A DNA stretch of 64,000 bases, taken from Streptomyces pacificus (GTDB lineage: Bacteria > Actinomycetota > Actinomycetes > Streptomycetales > Streptomycetaceae). The DNA lies in the NCBI RefSeq assembly GCF_011766325.1, contig NZ_BLLG01000009.1, positions 186,001 through 250,000 on the forward strand. The letters run 5' to 3'. Position numbers and translations under genes: made by a program. The notes beneath the pieces are model-generated. The model was not told the origin of the DNA. It made no database searches and saw nothing but the letters and a program-made list of their open reading frames with translations. Shown in pieces: positions 17,139 through 26,362 of the stretch (the first letter of the stretch is position 1; every line of letters starts with the position of its first letter).

Positions 17139-17354
17139 ATGGCGCTTATAGCGGACGGCTACTCGGGCAAGGAGATAGCCCGCACGCTGAACGTGTCGCC
17201 GAAAACCGTCGAATCTCACGTCCAGCGGCTCTTCGACCGGTACGGAGTGCGCAGCCGGGCCGGGCTCGTCGCCAGATGGATGACGGAGGCCGCATGGGTA
17301 CATGGGGGCATTCCCGGGCTCACGGGGGCTCACGGGGTGCCGGATATGCCCTGA
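17139..17354 (+). pseudogene. LuxR-type HTH fragment
   Basis: 71 residues. The first 50 are a GerE/LuxR DNA-binding helix-turn-helix (IADGYSGKEIARTLNVSPKT, VESHVQRLFDRYGV). No receiver or ligand domain precedes it, so it is probably the end of a truncated regulator, though it could still be made as a stand-alone DNA-binding protein. Its 3' end overlaps the convergent glycosyltransferase gene by 25 bases. Confidence 0.6.
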
Positions 17355-18481
17355 TCCAGGTACTTGGTGAGCTTCTGGTGAGCCTCGTCCCAGCTCCACT
17401 GCTGGCTCACCCATGCCTGGCCCCTGCGTCCCATCTCGCGCGTTAGCTGCGCATCCGACAGTAGCGTGTCGAGCCGGGCGGCCACCTCCGCGGGACGGTG
17501 GCCGTCCACGACGTAGCCGGTCTCGCCGTGGCGCACGGCGTCCGGGGCGCCGCCCGAGTCGCCCGCGACGACCGGTAGGCCGGCCGCCGCCGCCTCCAGG
17601 TAGACGATGCCGAGCCCCTCGACCTCCATGCCCGCCCGGCGGGTCCGCGACGGCATGGCGAAGACATCGGCTGCGCCGTAGAATGCGGGCATTGCCTCGT
17701 GTGGGTGCCCACCTGCGAAGATCACCGCCTCAGCGACCCCAGAGCGTTGTGCCGAATCCCGCAGTCGCCCCTCATAGGGGCCGTCGCCGACCAGCAGCAA
17801 TCTCGCCCCGGGATGCCGACGGCGCAGTGACCGCATCGCCAGGATCAGTGTGTCCTGGCCCTTGCGGGGCACAAGACGGGCGGCGCACAGGATGACCGGG
17901 CCGGAACCGAGACCGTAGTGTTCCCGGAGGCTGGCGCCGTCGTCCCGCCGCGGCGCGAACGCCGCCGCGTCCACGCCCGGGGTGAGCCTCACCAGGCGAT
18001 CGGTGTCGCCAGGGCGGAGGGCGGTGGCCAGGTGGCGTCTGGTGTAGTCACCGAGGTAGGTCAGTGCGTCGACGTGGTGGCCGATGCGGCGCAGCAGTTG
18101 ACGGGCGACCGGGGTGCGCGCCCACCAGACCTCGTGGCCGTGGGTGGTGGCCACCAGTCGGCGCACCCCTGCCCGGCTGCGCAGGGCCGGTGCCATCAGG
18201 CCGAGCGGTGCGGCGGCCCCGAACCACACGGAGTCGCAGTCGTATCGGCGGGCCAGGTGGACGGCCCGGGCCGTTGCCTTTGGAGTCGGGAGCAGCATCC
18301 GCGTCCGGTCCCGTACGACCGGGAAGGGCTGCTGTTCGTCGAAGTGGGCTTCGCCCGGGGTGTGGGATGTGTAGACGACCACACGGTCCGCAGGAAAACG
18401 CCGGACCATGGCGTGCACGAAGGTCTCTATGCCTCCCTGACGGGGTGGGAAGTCGTTGGTGACGACGAGGGTGCGGGACAT
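17330..18481 (-). CDS. GT4 mannosyltransferase, PimB'-like
   Basis: 383 residues with the two-domain GT-B fold. The N-terminus LVVTNDFPPRQGGIETFVHA and the stretch SVWFGAAAPLGLMAP closely follow actinobacterial PimB-type GDP-mannose-dependent phosphatidylinositol mannoside mannosyltransferases. The C-terminal half has ILCAARLVPRKGQDTLI, VGDGPYEGRL and the nucleotide-sugar site MEVEGLGIVYLEAAAAGLPV. The ATG at 18481 sits directly after the original stop of the methyltransferase reading. Because of the upstream frameshift it is now in frame with the two preceding reading frames. Donor specificity is inferred from similarity. Confidence 0.85.
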   Translation of the reverse strand: MSRTLVVTNDFPPRQGGIETFVHAMVRRFPADRVVVYTSHTPGEAHFDEQQPFPVVRDRTRMLLPTPKATARAVHLARRYDCDSVWFGAAAPLGLMAPALRSRAGVRRLVATTHGHEVWWARTPVARQLLRRIGHHVDALTYLGDYTRRHLATALRPGDTDRLVRLTPGVDAAAFAPRRDDGASLREHYGLGSGPVILCAARLVPRKGQDTLILAMRSLRRRHPGARLLLVGDGPYEGRLRDSAQRSGVAEAVIFAGGHPHEAMPAFYGAADVFAMPSRTRRAGMEVEGLGIVYLEAAAAGLPVVAGDSGGAPDAVRHGETGYVVDGHRPAEVAARLDTLLSDAQLTREMGRRGQAWVSQQWSWDEAHQKLTKYLDQGISGTP

Positions 18482-18483
18482 GG

Positions 18484-19372
18484 TCAGTCGACCTCGGACG
18501 GGTGGTGGGTGAACAGGTAGTTGCGGTGCTCCTCGGTGATGCGCGGGACCCGCGCCCAGATCCCTTCGCGCCACACATGCATGGCGTAACCCATTGCATG
18601 GAGCCGGTCGGTGACGTCCCGGACCCCCCAGGCCGTACTTGGCCGGGTGCCGTTCCTCGATCTCCAGCAGGAGGGTGGGGCGGTGGAGCAGCAGTGTGCG
18701 GTGGGCACCCTCGAGGACGAAGGCTTCGGCGCCCTCGACATCCGCCTTGATGAAGTCGACGCGTGCGGGGGCGGCGGCATCGACGGTCCGTACGGTGACG
18801 TTCAGACGTTTCTCTTCGGCGAACTCGGTGTTGGGGCCCAGCCTGAGGGCGCCGTCGGTGACAAACGCCCGGCCGTGCACCGGCAGCCGGCGGCGGTAGG
18901 GGAGGCTCATCGTGAAGGAACCCACCCGGCGGCCCAGGGCCGTCCGGTGCAAGCGGATCGTGCGGCGGCCCAAGGCGTACCGGACCACGGTGAGCACCCG
19001 GTGCGCGCCGGGCAGCGGTTCGAAGCTGTGGACGGTGCCGGTGGGCCCAGCCAGGTGCGCGAGGCTGATGGTGTACAGGCCGTACTCGGCGCCGATGTCG
19101 AGGCAGACGGCGCCGGGGCTGACATGTTCGCGCAACCTCTGAATCTCGGGCTCGACGAATCGTGTCCGGCGAGCGCCGATACACAGCACCGTGTACGCCA
19201 GGGCCAGGGCCAGGGCCAGGGCCAGGCGCCGGGCGCGACCCGCGCCCGGCGTGACCGGTACGCGGCGCGTGCGCCCGGGAACCGACCCACGGCCGGTACG
19301 CCGAGCCGCGAACCCGTGCCCCGGGCGCTTCGGCCACCCGCGATCGGGTCTCTGGAACCTGGCGTCATCCAT
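18484..19372 (-). CDS. FkbM-type methyltransferase, with a one-base frameshift
   Basis: The SAM-binding part reads AVCLDIGAEYGLYTISLAHL, then HSFEPLPGAHRVL and VDFIKADVEGAEAFVLEG, typical of FkbM O-methyltransferases. At a run of six C (plus strand 18624-18629) the frame changes. With five C the protein would continue KYGLGVRDVTDRLHAMGYAM and stop at 18484, three bases from the next start. With six it runs into the GT4 gene. Start taken as the ATG at 19372; a short hydrophobic stretch near the N-terminus follows. It may be a mutation, a slippery site or a base-call error. Confidence 0.75.
18624..18629. other. C6 homopolymer at the frameshift point
   Basis: Removing one base restores the FkbM C-terminus and separates it from the downstream glycosyltransferase. 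This is the decisive position for the annotation of this operon. Confidence 0.7.
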
Positions 19373-20662
19373 CGCGCTGCTGGGGCCCGGCCAACGGCGG
19401 AGAGGTTCGACGGCCGGTAGACGGAGGAGACGGTGCAAGGCCGGCACGCTGCGAAAACGCCTGGGCACGACCCCACGGCTCAAACCCTCGGGACCGGGAT
19501 GCAGATGGAACCAAGCGGCGATGGTCAAAGGCATCAGGAGGTAACCGAATCGGGTGGCGGGGGCCAGGCAGAAGGCCAAGGCGAGAGCGAGGGCGAGCCG
19601 GTCGGCGGCGGCGAGCAGCACGCGCGGCGGTCTCACCGCCAGTGACACGGCGACGGCCACCGCGGCCAGGGCGAGCAACACGAGGGCGAGCAGGCGTCCG
19701 CCCGGCAGCAGGGTGGCGACGAGGTATCCGGGCAACGGACTCGTGGCGGGTGAGGCGACTCGGCCCGCCCCCAGGGGGTAGAGCAGGACCTGCTCGGTGA
19801 AGGCGCTCGGCGAAACGAGGACGCTCGGCACGGTCAGGACGGCGATGACGACGGCGGCCACCGCACCCGCGCCCGTCGTGACCCGCCCGCCCCGACGCAC
19901 GGCGAGGAGGACCAGCGCGACCACCAGCACCGGCCAGGCCGTCCACTTCATCGCCGCCGCCGCTCCGGCGGCCAGCCCCGTTGCCGCGGGGCGGCCTGTG
20001 GCGGCGGTCGCGAGGGCGAGGCACATCAGCGCCGTGACCGGTAGGTCGATGCCTCCGGTGGCCAGCGGCAGTGCGAGCAGTGGGAAGGCGGCCAGTACCG
20101 CGAGGGCCCTGGGCGCGCAGTGACCGGCGGCCGTACGGGCGGCCGAGCCCAGCGCAAGGCAGAAGACCAGCGCGAACCACCAGCGGGCGTCGGCGATGGG
20201 ATGGTCGCCGAGCACGGCATAAGGCAGCCCGAATAGCGCCATGGCTGGCAGGTACGGGTTGTAGTCTTTGATCTGTCCCGGCTCCGGCAGGTACGGGCTA
20301 CCGGTGTGCAGCAGCAACGCGCCGGAGTGGTGCACGACGTCGACCTCGAGCTGCCCCTGCCGGTGTGCGACCAGCCACACCATGGGTACGACTGCCGCGC
20401 CCACCGCGGCGACGAACGGCGCGGCCCAGCGCAGCAGGGTGGACGAACCCAACGCCAGGGCTGCGGCGCAGGTATATCCGACGGTCGCGCACAGTCCCCA
20501 GACGCGGTGCGGTCCCAGGTCGGTGACCGTGGCCATGAGCGCAGCTGCCACTGCGCATCCGGCCCACACCACCAGCCATGGCCCGGTCCGGGCTCTGCCG
20601 AGTGGCCGCAGTCGGGCCGGAGGCACGGGAAGCGGCCAGTGCAGCAACGGAGTTGTGGTCAT
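19373..20662 (-). CDS. GT87-like multi-spanning glycosyltransferase
   Basis: About 430 residues with roughly ten to twelve hydrophobic helices. The loop LLLHTGSPYLPEPGQIKDYNPYLPAM resembles the acceptor/donor loop of polyprenyl-phosphate-mannose-dependent GT87 (DUF2029) enzymes. ATG at 20662. There is no stop codon before the FkbM start at 19372: the frame is continuous, so a fused protein of 1110 residues (20662-17330) is formally possible. The 3' boundary given here is the methyltransferase start, not a stop codon. The gene is divergent from the two-component system. Confidence 0.65.
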
Positions 20663-20827
20663 GCGCCGCGCCTTCCGGGTCGGGTGTACACCCAGTCTCG
20701 GCACGCGACGCGCACGGATCGTCGCACCGGGCTGCGATCTTCGGCGTCAACCCGTGGTGTGACGCCGGTGCCGCGGATCACACCAGGCGGTGACGCATTC
20801 GGCGGGCGGCTTCAGGAGAATCGGCGC

Positions 20828-22060
20828 ATGCCCCGACTGCGCCGCCCCGCCATTCTGCGCCTGACAGACATGCCACGTCGGCCCTGGTATCCAGCCGTCA
20901 GCGCGGGCGCGATCGCCGCGGTGGCGGTCGCGGAGATCACTGCGGGCCGACTCACCTCGCTTACCGTACTGGTCACGGCGGCCGGCGCGGTTGTCCCGCT
21001 GGTCTGGCGCCACCGCCGGCCCTGGCTCGCCGTCTGCGCGACGGCCGCCGCGCTGCTCAACTTCCTCTTCCGGCCTGAGCTGTTGCTGTCCACTGGTCTG
21101 GCCGGCGTGACCGGTCTGTATGCAGCTGCACGAGGTCGCGTGTTGCCCCCGATCGTCCTGACGGCCTGTGGGATCGCCGCGGCGGTCCTGGTCAACCTGG
21201 GCCACATCGCTCTGGGGGCCTACGACCTGGGCGGGACCAGGCCCGCGCTGGGCGCCGACGGTTCGCTGTCCTACTTCGCCGAGTCGTTGCTTCTGGCGTG
21301 TGCCATCACGGCCACCGTGGCGCTGGCGGATGCCGCCCGCAGCCGAGAGGAGTATCGCCGGGAGCGCGAGTCCGCCCAGCGGCAACTCGTGGTGATGGAG
21401 CGCAGGGAGGCTGCGGTAGCCGAACGCGCCCTGATTGCACGCGAGTTGCATGACATCGTGGCCCACGCCGTCTCCGTGATCGCCGTACAGGCGGAGACGC
21501 TCACCTACACCATCCCGAATCTGTCCGTCGACGCCCGCGACGGCTTTCAGTCCATCGCCGGCTCCGCCCGCGTCTCGCTCGCGGAGTTGCGCGGCCTCGT
21601 CGACATCCTGCGTCAGGAGGACGACGCCGCGGCCACCTCTCCGCAGCCGACCTTGGAGGACCTCACGTCTCTGCTCGAAGCCCACCGAGCCGTCGGTGGG
21701 ATGGTGGACCTGCTCGTCACCGGCTCCCGGCCCCACACCACGGCCGCTGTGGAGTTGGCCGCCTACCGCATCATCCAGGAGACGCTCACCAACGTCCGCC
21801 GCCACGCGCCCGGTGCCCACGCGACCTGCCGGATCGACTACACCCCGCAGCACATCCGAGTGCACGTCGCCAACACCGCTCCCGCTTCACCGGCCCGCCC
21901 GTCCGGCAGCGGCTACGGCCTCCACGGCATGCACGAGCGGGCGGTCCTGCTCGGCGGCAGACTCGACTGGCGTCCGACACCCGACGGCGGATTCACCGTG
22001 ACCGCGCTCCTGCCGGCCACCGCACCCGGCGCCACGGTCTTCACTCCCCGACCGGGATAA
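20828..22060 (+). CDS. two-component sensor kinase (NarL/DesK type)
   Basis: 410 residues. Four to six N-terminal transmembrane helices are followed by a HisKA_3 dimerisation helix with the phosphoacceptor in RELHDIVAHAVSVIAVQAET and an ATPase domain (TAAYRI-like helix, QETLTNVRRHAPGA, GYGLHGMHERAVLLGG). ATG at 20828 with GGAG about 10 bases upstream. It pairs with the response regulator 55 bp downstream and diverges from the glycosyltransferase/methyltransferase genes, which are plausible targets. Confidence 0.92.
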   Translation: MPRLRRPAILRLTDMPRRPWYPAVSAGAIAAVAVAEITAGRLTSLTVLVTAAGAVVPLVWRHRRPWLAVCATAAALLNFLFRPELLLSTGLAGVTGLYAAARGRVLPPIVLTACGIAAAVLVNLGHIALGAYDLGGTRPALGADGSLSYFAESLLLACAITATVALADAARSREEYRRERESAQRQLVVMERREAAVAERALIARELHDIVAHAVSVIAVQAETLTYTIPNLSVDARDGFQSIAGSARVSLAELRGLVDILRQEDDAAATSPQPTLEDLTSLLEAHRAVGGMVDLLVTGSRPHTTAAVELAAYRIIQETLTNVRRHAPGAHATCRIDYTPQHIRVHVANTAPASPARPSGSGYGLHGMHERAVLLGGRLDWRPTPDGGFTVTALLPATAPGATVFTPRPG

Positions 22061-22115
22061 TCAATCATCCGTCGTACCTATCTGCAACTGGAGTCTCCGG
22101 AGGGAGAGTTACCCC

Positions 22116-22778
22116 ATGTCGACGATCCGTGCGGTGGTCGTGGACGACCAGGCCGTCGTACGCAGCGGCTTCGTCAATCTCCTGGCCACCCAGGAGGACA
22201 TCGAGGTGGTCGGGGAGGGCGCGGACGGCGAGGACGCCATATACCTGGTCCGCGAACACCACCCCGACCTCGCCTTGCTCGACATCCGCATGCCGAACAC
22301 CGACGGCATAGCCGCCACCCGGGCGATACTCGCCGACCCCGAAACCGCCACCCGCGTCCTCATCCTGACCACGTTCGGTCTGGACGAGTACGTCTACGAC
22401 GCCCTCGCCGCCGGAGCCAGCGGCTTCCTCCTGAAGGACGCCACCTTCCCCGAACTGCTCCACGCCGTGCGGGTGGTGGCCGCAGGCAAGGCCATGCTCG
22501 CCCCCGACATCACCCAGCGGCTCATCACCCGCTTCCTCCGCGAACGCCCCGCACTGCTCTCCCGCCCCGAGACCCCGGACCTGACCGCACGCGAGACCGA
22601 GGTCCTGCTCCTCGTCGCCCGTGGCTACTCCAACGACGACATCGCCGAGCGCCTCACCATCACCGACCACACCGTCAAGACCCACATCAACCGGCTCTTC
22701 GCCAAACTCGGCGCACGCGACCGGGCCCAGGCCGTCATCGCCGCCTACGAACTGGGCTATATCGCTCCGGGCGGGTGA
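22116..22778 (+). CDS. NarL/LuxR-family response regulator
   Basis: 220 residues. The receiver domain has the acidic pair in VVVDDQAVVRSG, the phosphorylatable Asp in LALLDIRMPNTDG, the Thr in ILTTFGLDEYV and the Lys in GFLLKDATF. The C-terminal LuxR HTH is LTARETEVLLLVARGYSNDD followed by TVKTHINRLFAKLGARDR. It has a strong GGAGGGAG site. It is cotranscribed with the kinase. Confidence 0.94.
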   Translation: MSTIRAVVVDDQAVVRSGFVNLLATQEDIEVVGEGADGEDAIYLVREHHPDLALLDIRMPNTDGIAATRAILADPETATRVLILTTFGLDEYVYDALAAGASGFLLKDATFPELLHAVRVVAAGKAMLAPDITQRLITRFLRERPALLSRPETPDLTARETEVLLLVARGYSNDDIAERLTITDHTVKTHINRLFAKLGARDRAQAVIAAYELGYIAPGG

Positions 22779-22912
22779 CACTCCGGGCTGCGCCGCCTAT
22801 CCCGGGTTCGACGTAATTCGGTGGCCTGGAGCGCCGAATTGGGGGCTGACCGGCGTGGACATGGGCGTGGCCGCCTGGAGGGCGTTTCTCTGGTCGGTGG
22901 CGTTTCGGCTGG

Positions 22913-23046
22913 TCAGCGGGGTGCGGGCTGGAGGTCGATGACCTGCTTCGGGTGCGGGATGCCGAGCTTGGTGAGTAGATCTCGCTGGGGCTTGGTGAGG
23001 CCGGTGACCTGCTGGAACGTGCCGGTGGGGCTGGAGAACGTCCCGG
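22913..23046 (-). pseudogene. C-terminal transposase fragment (IS1634-like)
   Basis: The minus strand reads GTFQQVTGLTKPQRDLLTKL then GIPHPKQVIDLQPAPR and a stop, resembling the C-terminal tail of IS1634-type DDE transposases. It is joined directly to an IS110-like fragment. Confidence 0.4.
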
Positions 23047-23050
23047 TGTG

Positions 23051-23404
23051 GAGGTGCCTCGGTCAGCTCCGGGATCTTGATCCGGAGCTTGCATCGGGCG
23101 GCCAGCTCGGCCAGGGCCTGTGGGTCCCGCTCACCGGCGATCAGCGCCTCCAGCATCGGCCGCCCGGAGACGCCATGATGTCGGCGGCCACCGCGGCGAG
23201 CTTGATGCCGGAGTCCTCCAGTACCTTCTCCACCCGCTGCACGATCTGCCGCCGGGTACGGGCCATCTGGGTCCGGGCCATATCCCACGGCTCACGTACC
23301 GGCTGCGGAGGGACGGACGAGGCCCGCACCAGACCGTGCGCCCCGAGCTGGGCCAGCCAGGCCGTGTCGGAGATATCCGTCTTGCGTCCGGGGAGCCGCG
23401 TGAT
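23051..23404 (-). pseudogene. IS110-family transposase fragment, frameshifted
   Basis: In one frame: GRKTDISDTAWLAQLGAHGL, REPWDMARTQMARTRRQIVQ and VEKVLEDSGIKLAAVAADIM. In the next: MLEALIAGERDPQALAELAA. These are consecutive parts of an IS110 transposase, so there is a frameshift near 23165. Both ends are missing. Confidence 0.7.
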
Positions 23405-24225
23405 CACCGTGGTCGACCGCGGCTTCTCCTCCGCGGACAGCCTCGCCTGCCTCACCCGCGCCGGTGGCCACTACATCGCCGGGATGTGCATGCGTGACGG
23501 AGGCGACTCGGCCGAGGCCGCGCTCGCCCGGCAGGGCCGCTACCACCAGATCCGCGACAACGTGCGCGTCAAGGAAGTCAAGCTCGACCAGGCCCCGGGC
23601 CGGCGCTTCGGGGCCATCAAGCGGATCGAGGCCGAACTCGAGCGGATCCGGTCCCAGCGCGAGCGCGACGCCAAGCGCGCGAGTGCCCCGAAAGCACGGG
23701 AGCGGGCGGAGGCCGCCCACATGCGCGCCGAGTGCGCGCTGATCGAACGCCCCCCTGAAACGGCGGTTGAGGACCTCGAGGAACGGACGGCTGGCCATCG
23801 ACCGCGCCAAGATCAAGGCCGAGGAGCGTCTCGACGGAAAGTACCTGCTGACCGGCTCCGCCCCGCACCTGAGTGCCGAGGAGATCGCGGTCGGCTACAA
23901 GGCCCTCCTGGAAGCCGAGCGCGGATTTCGCGATCTGAAAACGATGCTGGAACTACGACCGGTCTTCCACCACCTCGAACACCGCGTCCGCGCCCACGTA
24001 CTGCTGTGCTGGCTCGCTCTGCTACTGATCCGCGTCGCCGAACGCTGCACCGACCAGACCTGGAACCGGATCAGCACCCAACTCGGCCGCGTCCACGAGG
24101 TCACCCTCACCGGCGACGCCGGACAGATCACCCAGACCACCCCGCTGAACAGCGAGCAAGCCGCCCTCTACCGCGACTGCGGCATCAAACCGCCACCCCG
24201 GATCACTGCCGCAGACCCTGCCTGA
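23396..24225 (+). pseudogene. IS1634/IS4-type DDE transposase, truncated and frameshifted
   Basis: Starts mid-protein at VITVVDRGFSSADSLACLTR, where the Asp is a DDE residue. It changes frame near 23760-23790 and resumes RLAIDRAKIKAEERLDGKYL, then YKALLEAERGFRDLKTMLEL (catalytic Glu) and LEHRVRAHVLLCWLALLLIR to the stop at 24225. The N-terminal third is gone. The sequence to about 24333 is probably the IS end. Confidence 0.75.
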
Positions 24226-24333
24226 CCAGCCATAACGCACCCGTGTGGGCACACGCCTCCGCGACCACTCTCTCGACGCTTCCGCAGCTCAACCCCCGTT
24301 TTCGACACATCCGCGTGCCCAGCAACTGCGGAA

Positions 24334-24661
24334 CTCAGGGCTCAGACGGCCGGTCGGGGGCAGAATGGTCCTGCGTCGTCAGCTCGAACACCTGCTGGAA
24401 GTCAGCGCGTTGCGGCATGTCGAGGTCCAGGTCATGCCGACGGAGACCGAGGAGCACGCGGGCCTGGACGGCTCACATCAGGTGCTCAAGCTGAGCGATG
24501 GCACGGCTGTTGCGCACAACGAGGTGCAGCTCACCAGCCGTCTGGTCAGTGAGCCCAGGGAGGTGCAGATCCTGGAGATGCGGTATGGCCTGATCAGGTC
24601 GCAGGCGCTGACTCCTCGGTTGTCGCGGTCTTTTGTCGAGAAGTTGTGGGGAGAACTATGA
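24334..24661 (+). pseudogene. C-terminal DUF5753 piece of a whiJ-like HTH regulator
   Basis: Reads LRRPVGGRMVLRRQLEHLLE, VEVQVMPTETEEHAGLDGSH and LEMRYGLIRSQALTP, the DUF5753 half of Streptomyces HTH-DUF5753 regulators, and ends at the TGA 24659-24661 overlapping the DUF397 start. The HTH half is missing and the left edge meets transposase DNA. Together with 14396-14590 it represents two remnants of such a gene. Confidence 0.8.
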
Positions 24662-24864
24662 GTGTGAAGCCTTCGTCCGGGGTCGGTTCCGGGGTGGAGT
24701 GGGTCAAGAGCAGTTACAGCACGGCCGACGGCCCCGAGTGCGTGGAGGTCGCGGCGGGGGCCGGTGCGGTGCAGGTCCGTGATTCCAAGCACGTGTCCGG
24801 TCCGCTGCTCGGCTTCACTTCCGCGGCGTGGGGGGACTTCGTGGCCTACGCGGCGGGGAGCTGA
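24658..24864 (+). CDS. DUF397 protein
   Basis: 68 residues. WVKSSYSTADGPECVEVA and the ending SGPLLGFTSAAWGDFVAYA are the DUF397 pattern. These small proteins are the partners of HTH-DUF5753 regulators in whiJ/abaA-like loci, where they are thought to modulate the HTH protein. The start overlaps the HTH stop (ATGA). This is the only full copy in the window; its partner HTH gene is broken. Confidence 0.9.
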   Translation: MSVKPSSGVGSGVEWVKSSYSTADGPECVEVAAGAGAVQVRDSKHVSGPLLGFTSAAWGDFVAYAAGS

Positions 24865-25060
24865 CCGCCGAGCACGGGACGCTCGGGCCGGGGACCACCC
24901 CTGGGCCATCGCGGCCGGGTCCCGTCTCCGCTCGGGCGCCTTGCCCGAGGCCGGCGGCCCGCGCCTCGGGGCCGCCGCATCGCCCCGTGGCGTTGTCAGT
25001 CCGCGGTGACGGTGACCTTCTCGTCGTTCTTGATCTGGTCCATCAGCTGACTCACCTTCT
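24740..25060. repeat. long direct repeat, right copy
   Basis: Matches 16429-16859. It spans the end of DUF397, the gap and the 3' end of the LCP gene. Here both genes are intact, so this is the parental copy. Confidence 0.9.
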
Positions 25061-26243
25061 CCTTGTCCCAGACCAGGTTCCCGCCGCGGCTGCCGGAGAT
25101 CGGCATGTTCATCGACGTGCCGTCGCCCCCGTTGACGCTCTTCATCGCGAAGAACATCTCCGCCAGGTCGAACAGGGACATGTCCTGGTCGACGATCAGC
25201 GTGTCCAGACCCGAGCCGAGAGTCGGGTAGAGCCTGAACGGGTTGAGGATCGTGCCGGGCGTCGCGGCCTGGTTGGCCAGCGCCGCGAGGAACTTCTGCT
25301 GGTTCTTGGTGCGGTCCAGGTCGCTGCCGGCGAAGGCGTACCGGGTCCGGACGAAGGCGAGGGCCTGCTCGCCGTTCAGGGTCTGGGTGCCCGCCTGGAA
25401 GTCGGCGCCGGACTTCTCGTCCTTGAAGGCTTTGGGGATGTCCATCTCGACGCCGCCGAGTGCGTCCACGATATTCGCGAAGCCGGCGAAGCCGATCTCC
25501 GCGTAGTGGTCGATCCGCAGGCCGGTGTTGTGCTCCACGGTGCGCACCAGCAGCTCGGGGCCGTCCTCCGCGTAGGCCGCGTTCAGCTTCACCCGGCGGC
25601 CCTGGGCCGGGAAGGTCTTGCCGGACTCCGAGCCCACGAAGGACGGTATCTCCACATCCGAGTCGCGGGGGAGCGAGATCATGGTGTTCCCGCTGCCGCA
25701 GGCGGCGAGGATCATCATGGAGTCGGTGCGCTTGCCCTCGGCGGATCCGGTGTGCAGACGCTTCCTGTCCTCCGCGGACATGCCTTCGCGGCTGTCGGAG
25801 CCCACGATCAGATACGTCGTGCAGTCGCCCTCCTCGGGCCGGTCTATGACCTTGGTGAGGTCGACCTCGCGGCGCATCTTGGAGTCGGCCCAGACGTAGG
25901 TGCCTATGGATACCCCGAGGGCCAGCACGAGCACCGTGATCGAGCCGACCTTGAGCCGTCGGCGCCAGTCGGGCGCCGGGCGGCCGTAGGAGGGCGGCTC
26001 GCCGTGGCCCCCGTGGCCCGCAGGGCCCCCGTGACCGCCGTCCCCGCCGCCTCCCCGGCCGGACGACGGTGAACCGTAGACCTGGCCCGTGTTGTAGCCG
26101 CTGTCGTACGGGGCGTCGTACCTGTCGTCGTACCCCTGCGGCTGCTGCGGGATCGGGCGTCGCCGCACATGGCGCATCGCGCGCGGCCCCTCGGGTTCCG
26201 CGCGCCGGTCGCCGTGTCCGTATCCATCGGGCCAGTCATTCAT
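24996..26243 (-). CDS. LytR-CpsA-Psr (LCP) family protein A
   Basis: 415 residues. A Gly/Tyr-rich cytoplasmic tail of about 95 residues, one transmembrane helix (VGSITVLVLALGVSIGTYVW) and an extracytoplasmic LCP domain with YLIVGSDSREG, KRTDSMMILA and ISLPRDSDVEIP (Arg/Asp residues that bind the pyrophosphate and metal). LCP enzymes attach undecaprenyl-linked glycopolymers such as teichoic acids to peptidoglycan. No LytR_C domain. Its 3' end is duplicated at 16797. It is convergent with DUF397. Confidence 0.93.
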   Translation of the reverse strand: MNDWPDGYGHGDRRAEPEGPRAMRHVRRRPIPQQPQGYDDRYDAPYDSGYNTGQVYGSPSSGRGGGGDGGHGGPAGHGGHGEPPSYGRPAPDWRRRLKVGSITVLVLALGVSIGTYVWADSKMRREVDLTKVIDRPEEGDCTTYLIVGSDSREGMSAEDRKRLHTGSAEGKRTDSMMILAACGSGNTMISLPRDSDVEIPSFVGSESGKTFPAQGRRVKLNAAYAEDGPELLVRTVEHNTGLRIDHYAEIGFAGFANIVDALGGVEMDIPKAFKDEKSGADFQAGTQTLNGEQALAFVRTRYAFAGSDLDRTKNQQKFLAALANQAATPGTILNPFRLYPTLGSGLDTLIVDQDMSLFDLAEMFFAMKSVNGGDGTSMNMPISGSRGGNLVWDKEKVSQLMDQIKNDEKVTVTAD

Positions 26244-26362
26244 GCGGAACAGTGTGCAGGCCGCGGACGAAAGCCCGACAGGGCGGGTGACACATCACAC
26301 CGGTGCTGTAGCGAATCTGATGCAATGCCGCGGTCCCCGGGGACCCGCATAGGGTGGAGGGC

